From NCBI RefSeq assembly GCF_009498735.1, contig NZ_ML762430.1:57947-121946 (forward strand): a stretch of DNA of 64,000 bases, given 5' to 3'. Source of the DNA: Gracilibacillus oryzae. GTDB lineage: Bacteria; Bacillota; Bacilli; Bacillales; Amphibacillaceae. Positions 53,316 through 62,780 of this stretch are shown here, piece after piece. The position numbers were made by a program, and so were the translations under genes. Under the pieces are notes generated by a model. The model was given only the letters and a program-made list of their open reading frames with translations, made no database searches and was not told where the DNA came from. Numbering within the stretch: position 1 is the first letter of the stretch; the number at the start of each line of letters is the position of its first letter.

Positions 53316-54134
53316 TTGCATAAGTCCAAAATTTCCCCTGGCAATCAGGAGTTAATTTGTATTCAGACAGATAAAGTATATGACTGGATTGTTAATGAAT
53401 CGAATTTTGATTTGAATTTAGCAGGCCTTGACTTGCCGATTAATCCGGCAACAGGAGTTCCATTAGAGTGTACAGATATTTCACCTGAATCAGTTACATG
53501 TGTCATTGAACCAGATGAAGTTCTTCCAGCTGAAGTTGCGAACAGGCAAGATCAAGTTTTTCAGGCAGATGGTGAAGACATCACTTTACAACTTGTGACA
53601 ATACGCAAGAATTTCAGTATAACCTTATTTGTTGATTTAATCCCAACACTTGGTGGGGCAACAGTTGAGGTGGGAACAGTGCCTTTTACCAGATGTGAAC
53701 AGGTTCTGCTTTGCGCACCTGAAGGAACGGACATTTCAGTGAGATACACAGATCTTAATTGCTTTGTATGTAATGTTACATGTGATTCGGGGACAACAAC
53801 AGAGGCAGATGAATTAAGTGCTATGGTGTCAGTGAGACTTTGTCAAAGCATTCAATCGACATATGAAGTAATCATTGAAATTTTGGCTGATTTTTGCCAG
53901 CCAAGAGATGCAGAAATAGCCTTACCAACTTGTCCGAAGCCAGTTATGCCTGCACAATGTCCCGTGATCTTCCCGGCAAGCTGTGAAATAAGAAATGATA
54001 AAACTTCGGATTCAATAGAAAAAGAAAAATCAGGTTACCAAACAGAAAATCATACGATGGTTGATAAAACAGTCAATAACGATTTTATGGAAGGATCAGC
54101 TTTCCCGTTTGATTTCAACTTAGGAGAGGAGTAA
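53316..54134 (+). CDS. Cys-containing spore coat protein (paralogue of 49500)
   Basis: The 272-aa protein begins HKSKISPGNQELICIQTDKV and YDWIVNESNFDL, and keeps the Cys pattern and motifs of its paralogue (CEQVLLCAPEGTDI, CQSIQSTYEVIIEI, PVMPAQCPVIFP). It differs by a C-terminal tail of about 45 polar residues with SDSIEKEKSGYQTENHTMVD. TTG 53316 is eight bases after GGAGG and aligns with the paralogue start; ATG 53301 would include the ribosome-binding site. It lies under a sigma-K-like promoter. Confidence 0.7.
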   Translation: MHKSKISPGNQELICIQTDKVYDWIVNESNFDLNLAGLDLPINPATGVPLECTDISPESVTCVIEPDEVLPAEVANRQDQVFQADGEDITLQLVTIRKNFSITLFVDLIPTLGGATVEVGTVPFTRCEQVLLCAPEGTDISVRYTDLNCFVCNVTCDSGTTTEADELSAMVSVRLCQSIQSTYEVIIEILADFCQPRDAEIALPTCPKPVMPAQCPVIFPASCEIRNDKTSDSIEKEKSGYQTENHTMVDKTVNNDFMEGSAFPFDFNLGEE

Positions 54135-54153
54135 AAATCCTCTCTCTTTTTTT
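54124..54153 (+). terminator. Rho-independent terminator
   Basis: GAGAGGA (54124-54130) and TCCTCTC (54138-54144) pair and are followed by TCTTTTTTT; the 5' arm overlaps the end of the coat gene. Confidence 0.7.
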
Positions 54154-54163
54154 CCAGAAAATC

Positions 54164-54235
54164 AAAAGGGGCGTAGGTTTTAGGCTGAGGTCGTTTACTT
54201 GTTTTCAGAAAATTAATATACATATACTGTACACC
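54164..54235 (+). promoter_or_regulatory. Shared upstream element, copy 1
   Basis: AAAAGGGGC, TAGGCTGAGGTCGTTTACTT, then ATATACATATACTGTACA recurs at 58058-58125 before the duplicated unit. It lies about 100 bases upstream of ATG 54336. CATATACTG could be part of a sporulation -10 box but does not fit the sigma-K consensus exactly. Confidence 0.5.
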
Positions 54236-54335
54236 GCGTAAATCTGGTAAAGAGGAACTGTGCAGATATAATAGGAATGATTTTTACTAGGATGATCGGT
54301 ACAAGCATTATAACTTATTACGAGAGGGGTAATCC

Positions 54336-55817
54336 ATGAGTACTTTTTTGAAAAACTACTGGTCGCTTTATTATGACTTTATAAAAGATTTTGAATCATT
54401 AAAATATAATGGCTATTCACTTCCATATTTATGTCATTTACCGAGATATGTTTTGCATCAGAATAGACTATTGAATGAGTTAGAGGGCGCTGATTATAGC
54501 AAGAATATAAAAAGAAACATAAACGGTCCAAAGGAATTACAAGCATTATTCAATCAATTTGTCCAATCACATGAAAAGAAGCCATTAACTAAGAATCAAG
54601 GGAAGACTGTAATCAATATGGATAAATTGTTACGATTCTCTCCAGAAACTTTAAGTAAGTTTGATCCAGCAAAGACAGTCATTTTGTCTACGATGAGTAA
54701 GAAAAAGCGGAAAAAGCCAAAGATAGTGTCAAATAAAGCTACTGTTGAACCATTAAATGGTGTAATCGTAAACCAAGCAGGAGGAAAAAAGCCAAAACCA
54801 ACTCAAAAAACTGCTTCTAATATTTTGCTACCTGTTTATCCATTAGATAAATACACGAGTGATGTAAAAAAACAGGTGAAAATAATACAACAACAAGCTA
54901 CGAAAATGTTTGTAAAATACAATGATCATCACATATATAAAGACCAAAATTTTCAAATATGGTTTTTACAAGCTATTTCAGATGTTATCTCATGCATAGA
55001 AATGGTGAAAAAATTCTTACAGGAAGTGAAGGTTGCTTGTATCATTGTACCTTCCACCCACAATTATAAAAGCAGAATCTTGGCAGTTGTGGCATCTGAG
55101 GCAGGAATTCCTACGATTTGCATGCAGCATGGTATCGTGTCTAGTGAATTGGGATACATTCCGAAGATAGCAACAGTGGATGCAGTATATGGTAATTTTG
55201 AAAAGGATATGTTTAAAAAAATGGATGTGCCTAAAAATTCTGTGGAAATAATTGGTCATCCGAGATTTGATCAAGCATTTAAAAAAGTATCAATTAAGAC
55301 GAAATTAGATACGGGAAAGAAAAAATCAATCTTGATCGCGTTAAGAGGTGCGCAAGATGATAAGTTGTGGAGACAATTCATCACAACAATTGCAAATAAT
55401 AAACTAGATTTGAATGTGTTTATTAAGAATTATCCCAGTAAAGAACCACACCCATTAACAAAGGAGTTTCCCTTTGTTCATTCAACAAAAAAATTAGAAA
55501 TTTATGAACTGTTTCCACAAGTTGATGCAGTGATAACTTACTCATCAACAGTTGGCATAGAAGCGATGCTCGCTGGTAAGCAGGTTTTTATCCTGCTTGA
55601 AGATTTCAGAGATTACTCTGGGTATTATGATAAATTAGGAAATTTAGTAGTGAAAAACCCAATAGAATTAGGCAACCTGGTTACAGATTATTTTAATAAT
55701 ACAGAAACAAGAAGATTAGCAGAAAATCAAAGAAAGAAGTTTTTAGATTATATCTATCCTGTTCAAACATCGTCCATTGATCGTTTGAATAATTTAATAA
55801 ATCGATTAACAAAGTAA
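54336..55817 (+). CDS. GT-B-like spore-glycan protein, long paralogue 1
   Basis: The 493-aa protein has an N-terminal NYWSLYYDFIKDFESLKYNG and YSLPYLCHLP segment, a variable Lys-rich middle, and a conserved second half: SSELGYIPKIATVDAVYGNF after the TICMQHGI motif (about residue 260), EIIGHPRFDQAF (about 305), IKNYPSKEPHPLTKEF and TYSSTVGIEAML (about 400). QHG, GHPRF and STxGxEA recall CDP-glycerol/capsule GT-B enzymes. The function is not established. ATG 54336 follows GAGGGG. It is paired with 55829 and resembles 59173. Confidence 0.7.
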   Translation: MSTFLKNYWSLYYDFIKDFESLKYNGYSLPYLCHLPRYVLHQNRLLNELEGADYSKNIKRNINGPKELQALFNQFVQSHEKKPLTKNQGKTVINMDKLLRFSPETLSKFDPAKTVILSTMSKKKRKKPKIVSNKATVEPLNGVIVNQAGGKKPKPTQKTASNILLPVYPLDKYTSDVKKQVKIIQQQATKMFVKYNDHHIYKDQNFQIWFLQAISDVISCIEMVKKFLQEVKVACIIVPSTHNYKSRILAVVASEAGIPTICMQHGIVSSELGYIPKIATVDAVYGNFEKDMFKKMDVPKNSVEIIGHPRFDQAFKKVSIKTKLDTGKKKSILIALRGAQDDKLWRQFITTIANNKLDLNVFIKNYPSKEPHPLTKEFPFVHSTKKLEIYELFPQVDAVITYSSTVGIEAMLAGKQVFILLEDFRDYSGYYDKLGNLVVKNPIELGNLVTDYFNNTETRRLAENQRKKFLDYIYPVQTSSIDRLNNLINRLTK

Positions 55818-55828
55818 GGGTGTGTACT

Positions 55829-57200
55829 ATGAATGTATATAAAACAAATTATTGGTCATTATATATGGACTTTATCAAGGATTTTGAAAGTTTAAAATAC
55901 AGAGGATTTTCTTTATCACATATCATTCATTTTCGAGGCTTAATACGAAAAAACAAAGCAATTTGGCTTGACATGAAGAATGAATCCTTTGCGAAACGCT
56001 TGGTCAATAAAGGAATGGATTCAGAGGCAGTCCAACAGCATTTTAATCATTATATTAATACACACCGAAAACCTTCAAACACAAAGCCGGGTGGGAAAGT
56101 TGCAATACACTATGACACCATACTCCGCTTCCCCGAACATACCTACAAAGATCACTTTAGTGCGCAGAATGCTATGATTGTTGCTGCCGGTAATTATAAC
56201 AAGAAAAAAACGAGTAAATCCCTTTATAAACTTCCGACAAGATATTTGAATGATTATGTTATTAATATTGGCAGTAGTGTGATAGAAGTGCAAAATCAAG
56301 CAAAACTGCTATTAGCGAAATATAATAGTCACCATTTATATAGTAGTAAACAGTTTCAAAGTCTGTTGCTCATAAAAATTGCAGAAGTGATTCATTGTAT
56401 TGAGCAGGTACAGAAGTTTTTTGAGCAAGAAAAAATTTCTTGCGTTATTGTTTCCACTACACATAGCTATGTCAGCAGAATTATAGCATTAAGTGGTTAT
56501 GAACGAGGTATTCCAACAATATGTATGCAACATGGAATTATTGGGAGTGAATTTGGTTATATACCTAAAATCGCAACAGTTGATGCGGTATATGGTAACT
56601 ATGAAGTAGACTGGTACAGAAAGAGAGGTGCCATCAAAGGATCTGCTCAAGTAATTGGCCACCCTAGGTTTGATCAGGCAATTGTACCAATTTCTCAAAC
56701 GAGAAAAGAAGTATTAAAAAAACTTGGAGTAAATCCGAAAAGAAAGACAATTATGATCATTTATCGATATCATTGAAGAGGAATTAGATATAAACATTCT
56801 TATAAAGGATTACCCAGGTGATGCTGCCCATCCGTTAACGAAAATGGTACCTAGTATCAGGTCTACACAATCATTAGATTTATATGAGATATTACCATTT
56901 GTTGATTGTGTAGTTTCCTATACGTCAACAGTAGTGTTAGAAGCAATGATAGCAGGAAAAGCAGTATTTGTTTTGGACAATGAAGACATGAGCTATACTG
57001 GCTATTTTGACAGTTTGGATTTTTTAGTGCAAAAAAATCCGGAAGATCTTGCAAAATTAGTCGTTCACTACTTTAAAGATCCAAAACAGAAATCTAGAGT
57101 TCAGAAAAAAATTGATGCGTTTTTAGCGGATGCCTATCCTAACAAGATCTCATCGTCTAAGAGATTAATTCAATGTATCCAAAGCCTGACTAAAGAGTGA
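55829..57200 (+). pseudogene. GT-B-like spore-glycan protein, short paralogue 1 (deleted and frameshifted)
   Basis: The protein follows its paralogues up to KRKTIMII (about 56760), then the frame stops at TGA. A second frame resumes at FIDIIEEELDINILIKDYPG and continues through TSTVVLEAMIAGKAVFVLDN to 57200. About 12-15 residues of the usual VR..ED..W segment are missing, together with a frame change. ATG 55829 follows AAGGGTG. The intact copy of this subtype is at 60701. Confidence 0.75.
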
Positions 57201-57356
57201 TCATGTAAGGAATCATCTCTTTAACTAGAGGCTCAGTCAAAAGTATATTGCTGAAACTTAGGGTACAAAAGATTTTACTCACCCAAAAATCCGAATGATA
57301 GTGGAATTCGTTTAAACCTTTTTTCGCAACTATCCTTTTCCTATATAAGTTACTTG

Positions 57357-57803
57357 CTGCACATAATAGGGATTATGTGCAGTAAGTAATAAAAGTTAAT
57401 TTTGAAGTTATGAGAGTGCAATGACGCCGCTACGTCCGATTGCTTCGCTTTCCTTGGGGACGGCCTCAGCTCGCCCTGTTCCCACAGGAGTCTCCGCAAT
57501 CGGACTGCGCTTGAATGAAACTCAACAATGTTTATAGGAAGTAGCAGTTGGATTGATATGAGCTAAACGATTCTTCTGTCACAACCATTGTAGAGCAATT
57601 CTAAAGCGTAGGCCGGCCACGCAGACTCCTGTGGGACAGCGAGAGGTGAAGATCCACTTTACAAAATGCTCTTCTTTGTAAAGTTAGCAGACCGCCGAGC
57701 CCACGGAAAGCGAAGTGGCCGGACGAAGCGACATCCTTGCACACTGTAGATTTCAAAAACTACTCTAAAAATGTTACTGCACATAATCCCTATTATGTGT
57801 CAT
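57357..57803. repeat. Composite inverted repeat element
   Basis: At 57357 CTGCACATAAT-AGGG-ATTATGTGCAG is a perfect hairpin, and CTGCACATAAT-CCCT-ATTATGTGT recurs at 57777. Between them lie two inverted copies of a Bacillaceae-type repeat: GACGGCCTCAGCTCGCCC/CCCACAGGAGTCT around 57460-57500 and AGACTCCTGTGGGACAGCG/CGGAAAGCGAAG around 57625-57710. No ORF is present. The surrounding 57200-58163 stretch holds no gene. Confidence 0.7.
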
Positions 57804-58057
57804 TTATTTTTTAATACATTCGTCTTTTGGGTGGACATAATAGTTATGTTCCACCCTCTTTGTTCATTTGCAGAATGTTTTTCAACACCTCTCCGTCAAA
57901 ATACTTCGTTTTCACCACAGGCATAAGGGAGGTCTGCTTCCTCTAAAAATATATACCACATTATCTGCCTTTCTCTTTCTTTCTGGAAATTTTTATTATT
58001 CATTTTTGAGCTGAGTTGTTTTCATTATGTCTTAGCTTCAATTTTATTTTTTAAAAA

Positions 58058-58125
58058 AAGGGGCAGCCGAATGTAGGCTGAGGTCGTTAACTGTTTTTCC
58101 TATATCTAATATACATATACAGTAC
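58058..58125 (+). promoter_or_regulatory. Shared upstream element, copy 2
   Basis: AAAAGGGGC, TAGGCTGAGGTCGTTAACTG and ATATACATATACAGTACA repeat the layout at 54164-54235. It ends 37 bases before GTG 58163. Confidence 0.5.
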
Positions 58126-58162
58126 AAATTGAAAATCTAGCAGGAAGAAAGAGGGAGCGACT

Positions 58163-59152
58163 GTGTATTTTGAAGGTAAAAGAATTTTAGTAATTGGTGG
58201 TACAGGAACAATCGGTACAAGTATTATCCAGCAATTGCTGAAAGAGAACCCTGAACTGATTCGAATATTCAGTCGGGATGAATATAAGCAGCATAAAGTA
58301 AAAGAAAGATTTCATAATAATCCTAAACTTCAATTGATGATTGGTGATGTTAGAGATTATGATCGCGTGTTGCAAGCAATGGAAAGTATCGACTATGTAT
58401 TCCATGTAGCTGCAATGAAGCGTGTGGAAATGTGTGAAGGTAACCCTGTAGAAGCGGTAAAAACGAATATTCTGGGTACACATCATGTCATGAAAGCAGC
58501 AACAAATCAGCATGTGAAGAAGGTTGTTTTTACAAGTACAGACAAAGCCATTTCTCCGAATAATGCTTACGGTGCGACAAAACTGATAGCAGAAAGAATG
58601 ATTGCAACGAATGATCCTGAACAGCGAACGGTTATTGCAAGTGTAAGATTTGGCAATGTAATGGGATCAAGAGGTTCCGTTATTCCAATTTTTAAAGAGC
58701 AGATTGAAACAAAACAGGAAATTACCGTTACCAATCTCCACATGACAAGGTTTATGATGACACTTCAGCAAGCGACCAATTTAACGATCCATGCTCTGAA
58801 AGAAGCAAAAGGCGGCGAAGTCTTTGTATTAAAAATGCCTGTTGTAAAATTAGGCGACTTAGCAAATTTGCTAATTAATGAAGTTTGTCAGAAGCAAGAA
58901 ATAGATTCATCCACTATTCAAATGAAAGTTACTGGTTTACGACCTGGGGAGAAGATGTATGAGGAATTAATGACATTGGATGAATCGCAGTTCGCATGGG
59001 AATTACCGGATATGTATATTATTCCAAGCGATAAATCATCTGTCTACCCTGATGCTGTAAGAGCTGAGCAGACATCCTACAGTTCTTCCAAACAAAAAGC
59101 TGTCAGTTACAGTGAATTAAGAGAAATATTAGTACAATCACACTTAATTTAG
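58163..59152 (+). CDS. UDP-sugar 4,6-dehydratase, PseB/CapE-type SDR
   Basis: The 329-aa protein has an N-terminal Rossmann motif VIGGTGTIGTSI (residues 10-21), SRDEYKQHKVK, GDVRDYDRV, VAAMKRVE and the active-site TSTDKAISPNNAYGATK (Tyr-x3-Lys). TDK in place of TSD is a mark of inverting dehydratases such as PseB/CapE, which open pseudaminic-acid or FucNAc synthesis from UDP-GlcNAc. GTG 58163 follows GAGGGAG. A PseC-type gene lies 5 kb downstream in the same orientation. Confidence 0.75.
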   Translation: MYFEGKRILVIGGTGTIGTSIIQQLLKENPELIRIFSRDEYKQHKVKERFHNNPKLQLMIGDVRDYDRVLQAMESIDYVFHVAAMKRVEMCEGNPVEAVKTNILGTHHVMKAATNQHVKKVVFTSTDKAISPNNAYGATKLIAERMIATNDPEQRTVIASVRFGNVMGSRGSVIPIFKEQIETKQEITVTNLHMTRFMMTLQQATNLTIHALKEAKGGEVFVLKMPVVKLGDLANLLINEVCQKQEIDSSTIQMKVTGLRPGEKMYEELMTLDESQFAWELPDMYIIPSDKSSVYPDAVRAEQTSYSSSKQKAVSYSELREILVQSHLI

Positions 59153-59172
59153 AGGAAGTTGAGGAGGTAATA

Positions 59173-60687
59173 TTGAATAATTTTCAAAAAAATTACTGGT
59201 CCATGTATTTAGATTTTATTCGAGACTTTGAAGCCTTGAGTTTTCAAGGATATTCTTTACCTTACCTTTGTCATTTGCCAAGTTATATTTTGCCAAATAC
59301 TTCTTTGTTGCAAAATTTGAAACGAGCGGAGTACAGCAAAAATATAAAGAATGAGATCACCTCTCAGAAGCAGTTTCAGCAGGTGTTTAATCATTTTATT
59401 CAAAATCATACGAAAAAAACGGTAAAAAAAGCACAGGGAAAAGTTGTCATCCATATGGATAAATTACTGCGTTTTCCCACTTCGGTAATTATGGGTCATT
59501 TCGACCATAAGCGGACGATCCTCTTAACAAATGGTAAGTTATCAGGTAATAAAGCAATTCCGAACGCTAACTCAGTACGAGTGAATAAGAAAGCAAGAGC
59601 GGTACCGTTAACCAATACGATTAATGTCAAACAAGTAAAAGTAAAAAATAACCATCCTACTAATTATAAAGTGAAACAGAAAATGGTTACTTTGTCTCTT
59701 GAAAGTTATGAAAAAAATATTGAAGCGAACATCTCACTAGTTCAAAAAGAAGCAATAAAGCTCTTAAATAAGTATAAAGATCATCATTTATACGGTCATA
59801 ACACTTTTAGGAAATGGTTACTGAACAACCTTAAAGTTGTCATGATCCAAATTGATGCGACTAGAAGATTTTTAAAGCATATTGCCGTATCCTGTGTGAT
59901 CGTTTCTACAACTCATAGTTACATTAATCGAATTCTTGCAATAGTTGCAGCAAGTAAAGGAATACCGACAATATGTATGCAACATGGCATTATTGCAAGT
60001 GAGCTCGGCTATCTGCCAAAGATTGCTGCAATAGATGCAGTTTATGGCCAATATGAAAAAGACTGGTTTATCAATAATGGTGCCCCAAAAGGATCTGTTG
60101 AGGTTATCGGCCATCCGCGTTTTGACCAAATTTCTCAGCAATCCAACGTGCCGCAACGATTGTTTCAAAGTAAGTTAGGATTAGATCCGAAAAAGAAAAC
60201 GGTAATGTTCGCAGTCAGAGGGCAGGAAGATGTGGATCAATGGCGCAAATTGATACAATTTCTCTCGCAAAAGTTAGATATAAACATTGTAATCAAGAAT
60301 TATCCAAGCAGATCACCACATCAATTAACGAAAGAATTCCCGAATGTATATTCAACAATGCATTATCCATTATATGATATTTTTGCCAATGTAGATGCAG
60401 TGATAGCTTATCCATCAACAGTCGGCCTTGAGGCATTGATCAGCAAGAAACCTGTCTTCATTTTAGATAAAGATGCTAATGGAAATACCAACTATTATCA
60501 GGGATTGGATGATCTAATTCACAAAAACCCAAAAATTTTGGCACATCAGGTATATCGGTATTTTTCCAGCCCTGTTGATAAAAAGCGGATAGATGCGACA
60601 CATCAGACTTTTCTAGATAATGCCTATGCAACTGAAAAACGCTCGATTGACCGATTGCTTAAACTTATTCAAAGGTTAACAAGGTAG
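59173..60687 (+). CDS. GT-B-like spore-glycan protein, long paralogue 2
   Basis: The 504-aa protein has the same layout as 54336: NYWSMYLDFIRDFEALSFQG, YSLPYLCHLPSYIL, a Lys/Asn-rich middle, TICMQHGI (about 270), VEVIGHPRFDQI, VIKNYPSRSPHQLTKEF and AYPSTVGLEALI. TTG 59173 follows GAGGAGGT. It is the long member of the second long+short pair and lies 20 bases after the dehydratase gene, so the cluster probably forms one transcript. Confidence 0.7.
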   Translation: MNNFQKNYWSMYLDFIRDFEALSFQGYSLPYLCHLPSYILPNTSLLQNLKRAEYSKNIKNEITSQKQFQQVFNHFIQNHTKKTVKKAQGKVVIHMDKLLRFPTSVIMGHFDHKRTILLTNGKLSGNKAIPNANSVRVNKKARAVPLTNTINVKQVKVKNNHPTNYKVKQKMVTLSLESYEKNIEANISLVQKEAIKLLNKYKDHHLYGHNTFRKWLLNNLKVVMIQIDATRRFLKHIAVSCVIVSTTHSYINRILAIVAASKGIPTICMQHGIIASELGYLPKIAAIDAVYGQYEKDWFINNGAPKGSVEVIGHPRFDQISQQSNVPQRLFQSKLGLDPKKKTVMFAVRGQEDVDQWRKLIQFLSQKLDINIVIKNYPSRSPHQLTKEFPNVYSTMHYPLYDIFANVDAVIAYPSTVGLEALISKKPVFILDKDANGNTNYYQGLDDLIHKNPKILAHQVYRYFSSPVDKKRIDATHQTFLDNAYATEKRSIDRLLKLIQRLTR

Positions 60688-60700
60688 GAAGGTGGATCTG

Positions 60701-62119
60701 ATGAACCGGTACACACAGAATTATTGGACTATTTTTCTCCATTATGTAAAAGACTTCGAATCACTTCAATATAAAGGATATGCATTATCCTATCTAATCC
60801 ACTTTCCCAGTTTAATCAGAAAGCATCAGACACTGTGGAGCCAACTTGATACGGTGCATTTGACAGAAAAGTCAGTTGATGCGAAAGACGTACAGGAAAC
60901 ATATAATCAATATCTTCAAACACTTCAACCGAAGAAAAGTGTAAAACAGAAGCAGGGAAAAGTTGCTATTATAGCTGATCGTTTAATTCGCCTTCCCAAA
61001 AAAATATTTACTGACCACTTTCCATCGCAGCAAACGATGGTGATAATCACAAGTAATTCAGACGACAAAAGCAAACTAGAACGAGACAATGCGGCCTTTT
61101 ATGAGAATATCGGTATACCATTTCAATATTTATCTGACTATAAGCAATCTGTTAAAGGTCCAAGGAATCAATTGATGCTGCAATTAAGTAACCTCTTTGA
61201 GAAATATAAAAAGCATCCTATCTATCAGGATGAAATGTTTCAAAAAATGTTTCGTGTGAAATTAGATGCAACCATCCATTTAATTGAAATGGTGGAAAAG
61301 ATGGCAGATTCCAAGTCTATCAGCTGTTTTGTCATTTCCAGTCCGAATCATTATGGTCGTGTTGTCGCATTTGTGGCAGCAAAGAAAGGGATACCAACTG
61401 TCTGTCTGCAGCATGGCATTATCGGGAATGAGTTTGGCTATATACCAAAAGTTGCAACAGTTGACGCTGTATACGGGCAGTTTGAAGTAGATTGGTATCT
61501 TAGAAAAGGCGCAATAAAGAGTTCTCTCGCTATAATCGGTCATCCCCGTTTTGACCTGGCATTCTCAAAACCAACCTATTCACGCACACACTTTTCCAAA
61601 CTACTTGGTATTGATCGTAAGAAAAAAACAGTACTTCTGATTGTGCGAGAGGAGCGCCACCTCATCAAATGGCAACAGCTGGTAAACAAGATTAGCAAGC
61701 ATGCAGATGTAAATATCATTCTGCGAGATTTTGAGAATAATCAAGCGCACTCTTTGTTAGCTAAATATCCCTTTATCCGTTCAACAAAATCACTTGAACT
61801 ATATGATATTTTGCCAAATGTGGATGCTGTTGTTTCCTATGCATCTACTGTCGCACTTGAAGCAATGTTAGTCGGCAAACCAGTCTTCATCATGCATTCT
61901 CGATTGAAAAGCTATTCAGGATATTATGATTCTCTTGCCCCATTAGTGCAAAAAGATCCAGTTATTCTTGCAAAACAAGTCATTGCCTATTTTATAAATG
62001 AGAAATATAGACAACAGGCAGATAAAGTAAGGGAGAAGTTTTTATCCTATAGCTATCCAAATAAAGCTGCATCTGGTTTGAAATTGAAAAATCTAATTCT
62101 TCGTTTAGTCAAAGAATAA
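60701..62119 (+). CDS. GT-B-like spore-glycan protein, short paralogue 2
   Basis: The 472-aa protein has NRYTQNYWTIFLHYVKDFES, the LIHFP segment, TVCLQHGI (about 236), LAIIGHPRFDLAF, and VVSYASTVALEAMLVGKPVF (about 380). It lacks the Lys-rich insert of the long form. ATG 60701 follows AAGGTGG. It is the intact counterpart of the pseudogene at 55829. The role is unknown; a glycosyl or glycerol-phosphate transfer onto a coat glycan would fit the context. Confidence 0.7.
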   Translation: MNRYTQNYWTIFLHYVKDFESLQYKGYALSYLIHFPSLIRKHQTLWSQLDTVHLTEKSVDAKDVQETYNQYLQTLQPKKSVKQKQGKVAIIADRLIRLPKKIFTDHFPSQQTMVIITSNSDDKSKLERDNAAFYENIGIPFQYLSDYKQSVKGPRNQLMLQLSNLFEKYKKHPIYQDEMFQKMFRVKLDATIHLIEMVEKMADSKSISCFVISSPNHYGRVVAFVAAKKGIPTVCLQHGIIGNEFGYIPKVATVDAVYGQFEVDWYLRKGAIKSSLAIIGHPRFDLAFSKPTYSRTHFSKLLGIDRKKKTVLLIVREERHLIKWQQLVNKISKHADVNIILRDFENNQAHSLLAKYPFIRSTKSLELYDILPNVDAVVSYASTVALEAMLVGKPVFIMHSRLKSYSGYYDSLAPLVQKDPVILAKQVIAYFINEKYRQQADKVREKFLSYSYPNKAASGLKLKNLILRLVKE

Positions 62120-62137
62120 GAGTAAGGAGTAGGATAA

Positions 62138-62740
62138 ATGAGTAAGAAGAAAAAATCGGTTAAGAAACTTCATGATTACTGGGTCGAAAATAGCTCACCA
62201 GAATCTTACCTTGTTCCTCAAGAAAGAAGTAAGTTCTTGCTGGAATATGTGAAAAAGTATATGCAGCCAAATGCCAAAATCATCGAGCTTGGTTGTAATG
62301 TTGGAAGGAACTTACATGAGTTATATCAAAATGACTATAAAAATTTAACAGGAATTGAGATAAGCAAGCAGGCTGTGGAAAAAATGGGAACAACTTTCCC
62401 GGATATGGCAAACGAGATTGAAGTGGTTCATACCCCCATAGAAGATTGGATCAAACAGGTGAATACCTATCAATATGATCTTGTGTTTACGATGGCGGTC
62501 CTTGAGCATATTCATCCTGACAGTGAATGGGTATTTGAGCATATAGCTCGGATAAGCAGAGAGTACATTCTGACAATTGAAGATGAGAACTCAACAAACT
62601 GGCGACTATTCCCGCGCAATTATAAGGAAATTTTTGAAAAATATGATTTTGAACAAATCGAAGAGGCAGACTGCAAAAAAGCAAATCTGGAAAAATATCG
62701 CCTTCGCATTTTTAAAAGAACAATACGTGCATTTCCATAA
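62138..62740 (+). CDS. Class I SAM-dependent methyltransferase
   Basis: The 200-aa protein has IIELGCNVGRNLHELYQNDY (about residues 48-67), LTGIEISKQAVEKM, and DLVFTMAVLEHIHPDSEWVF, a layout often found with sugar-modifying methyltransferases in O-antigen-like clusters. ATG 62138 follows TAAGGAGTAGG. It stands between the GT-B-like and epimerase genes and probably modifies a sugar made here. Confidence 0.8.
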   Translation: MSKKKKSVKKLHDYWVENSSPESYLVPQERSKFLLEYVKKYMQPNAKIIELGCNVGRNLHELYQNDYKNLTGIEISKQAVEKMGTTFPDMANEIEVVHTPIEDWIKQVNTYQYDLVFTMAVLEHIHPDSEWVFEHIARISREYILTIEDENSTNWRLFPRNYKEIFEKYDFEQIEEADCKKANLEKYRLRIFKRTIRAFP

Positions 62741-62780
62741 TAAGCTATAAAAATAATATTTCCAAGAAAGGATGACAACA

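Noticed and set aside
58074..58125. GerE binding site in the shared upstream element
   Set aside because: TAGGC fits the core of RWWTRGGYNNYY but flanking positions differ in both copies.
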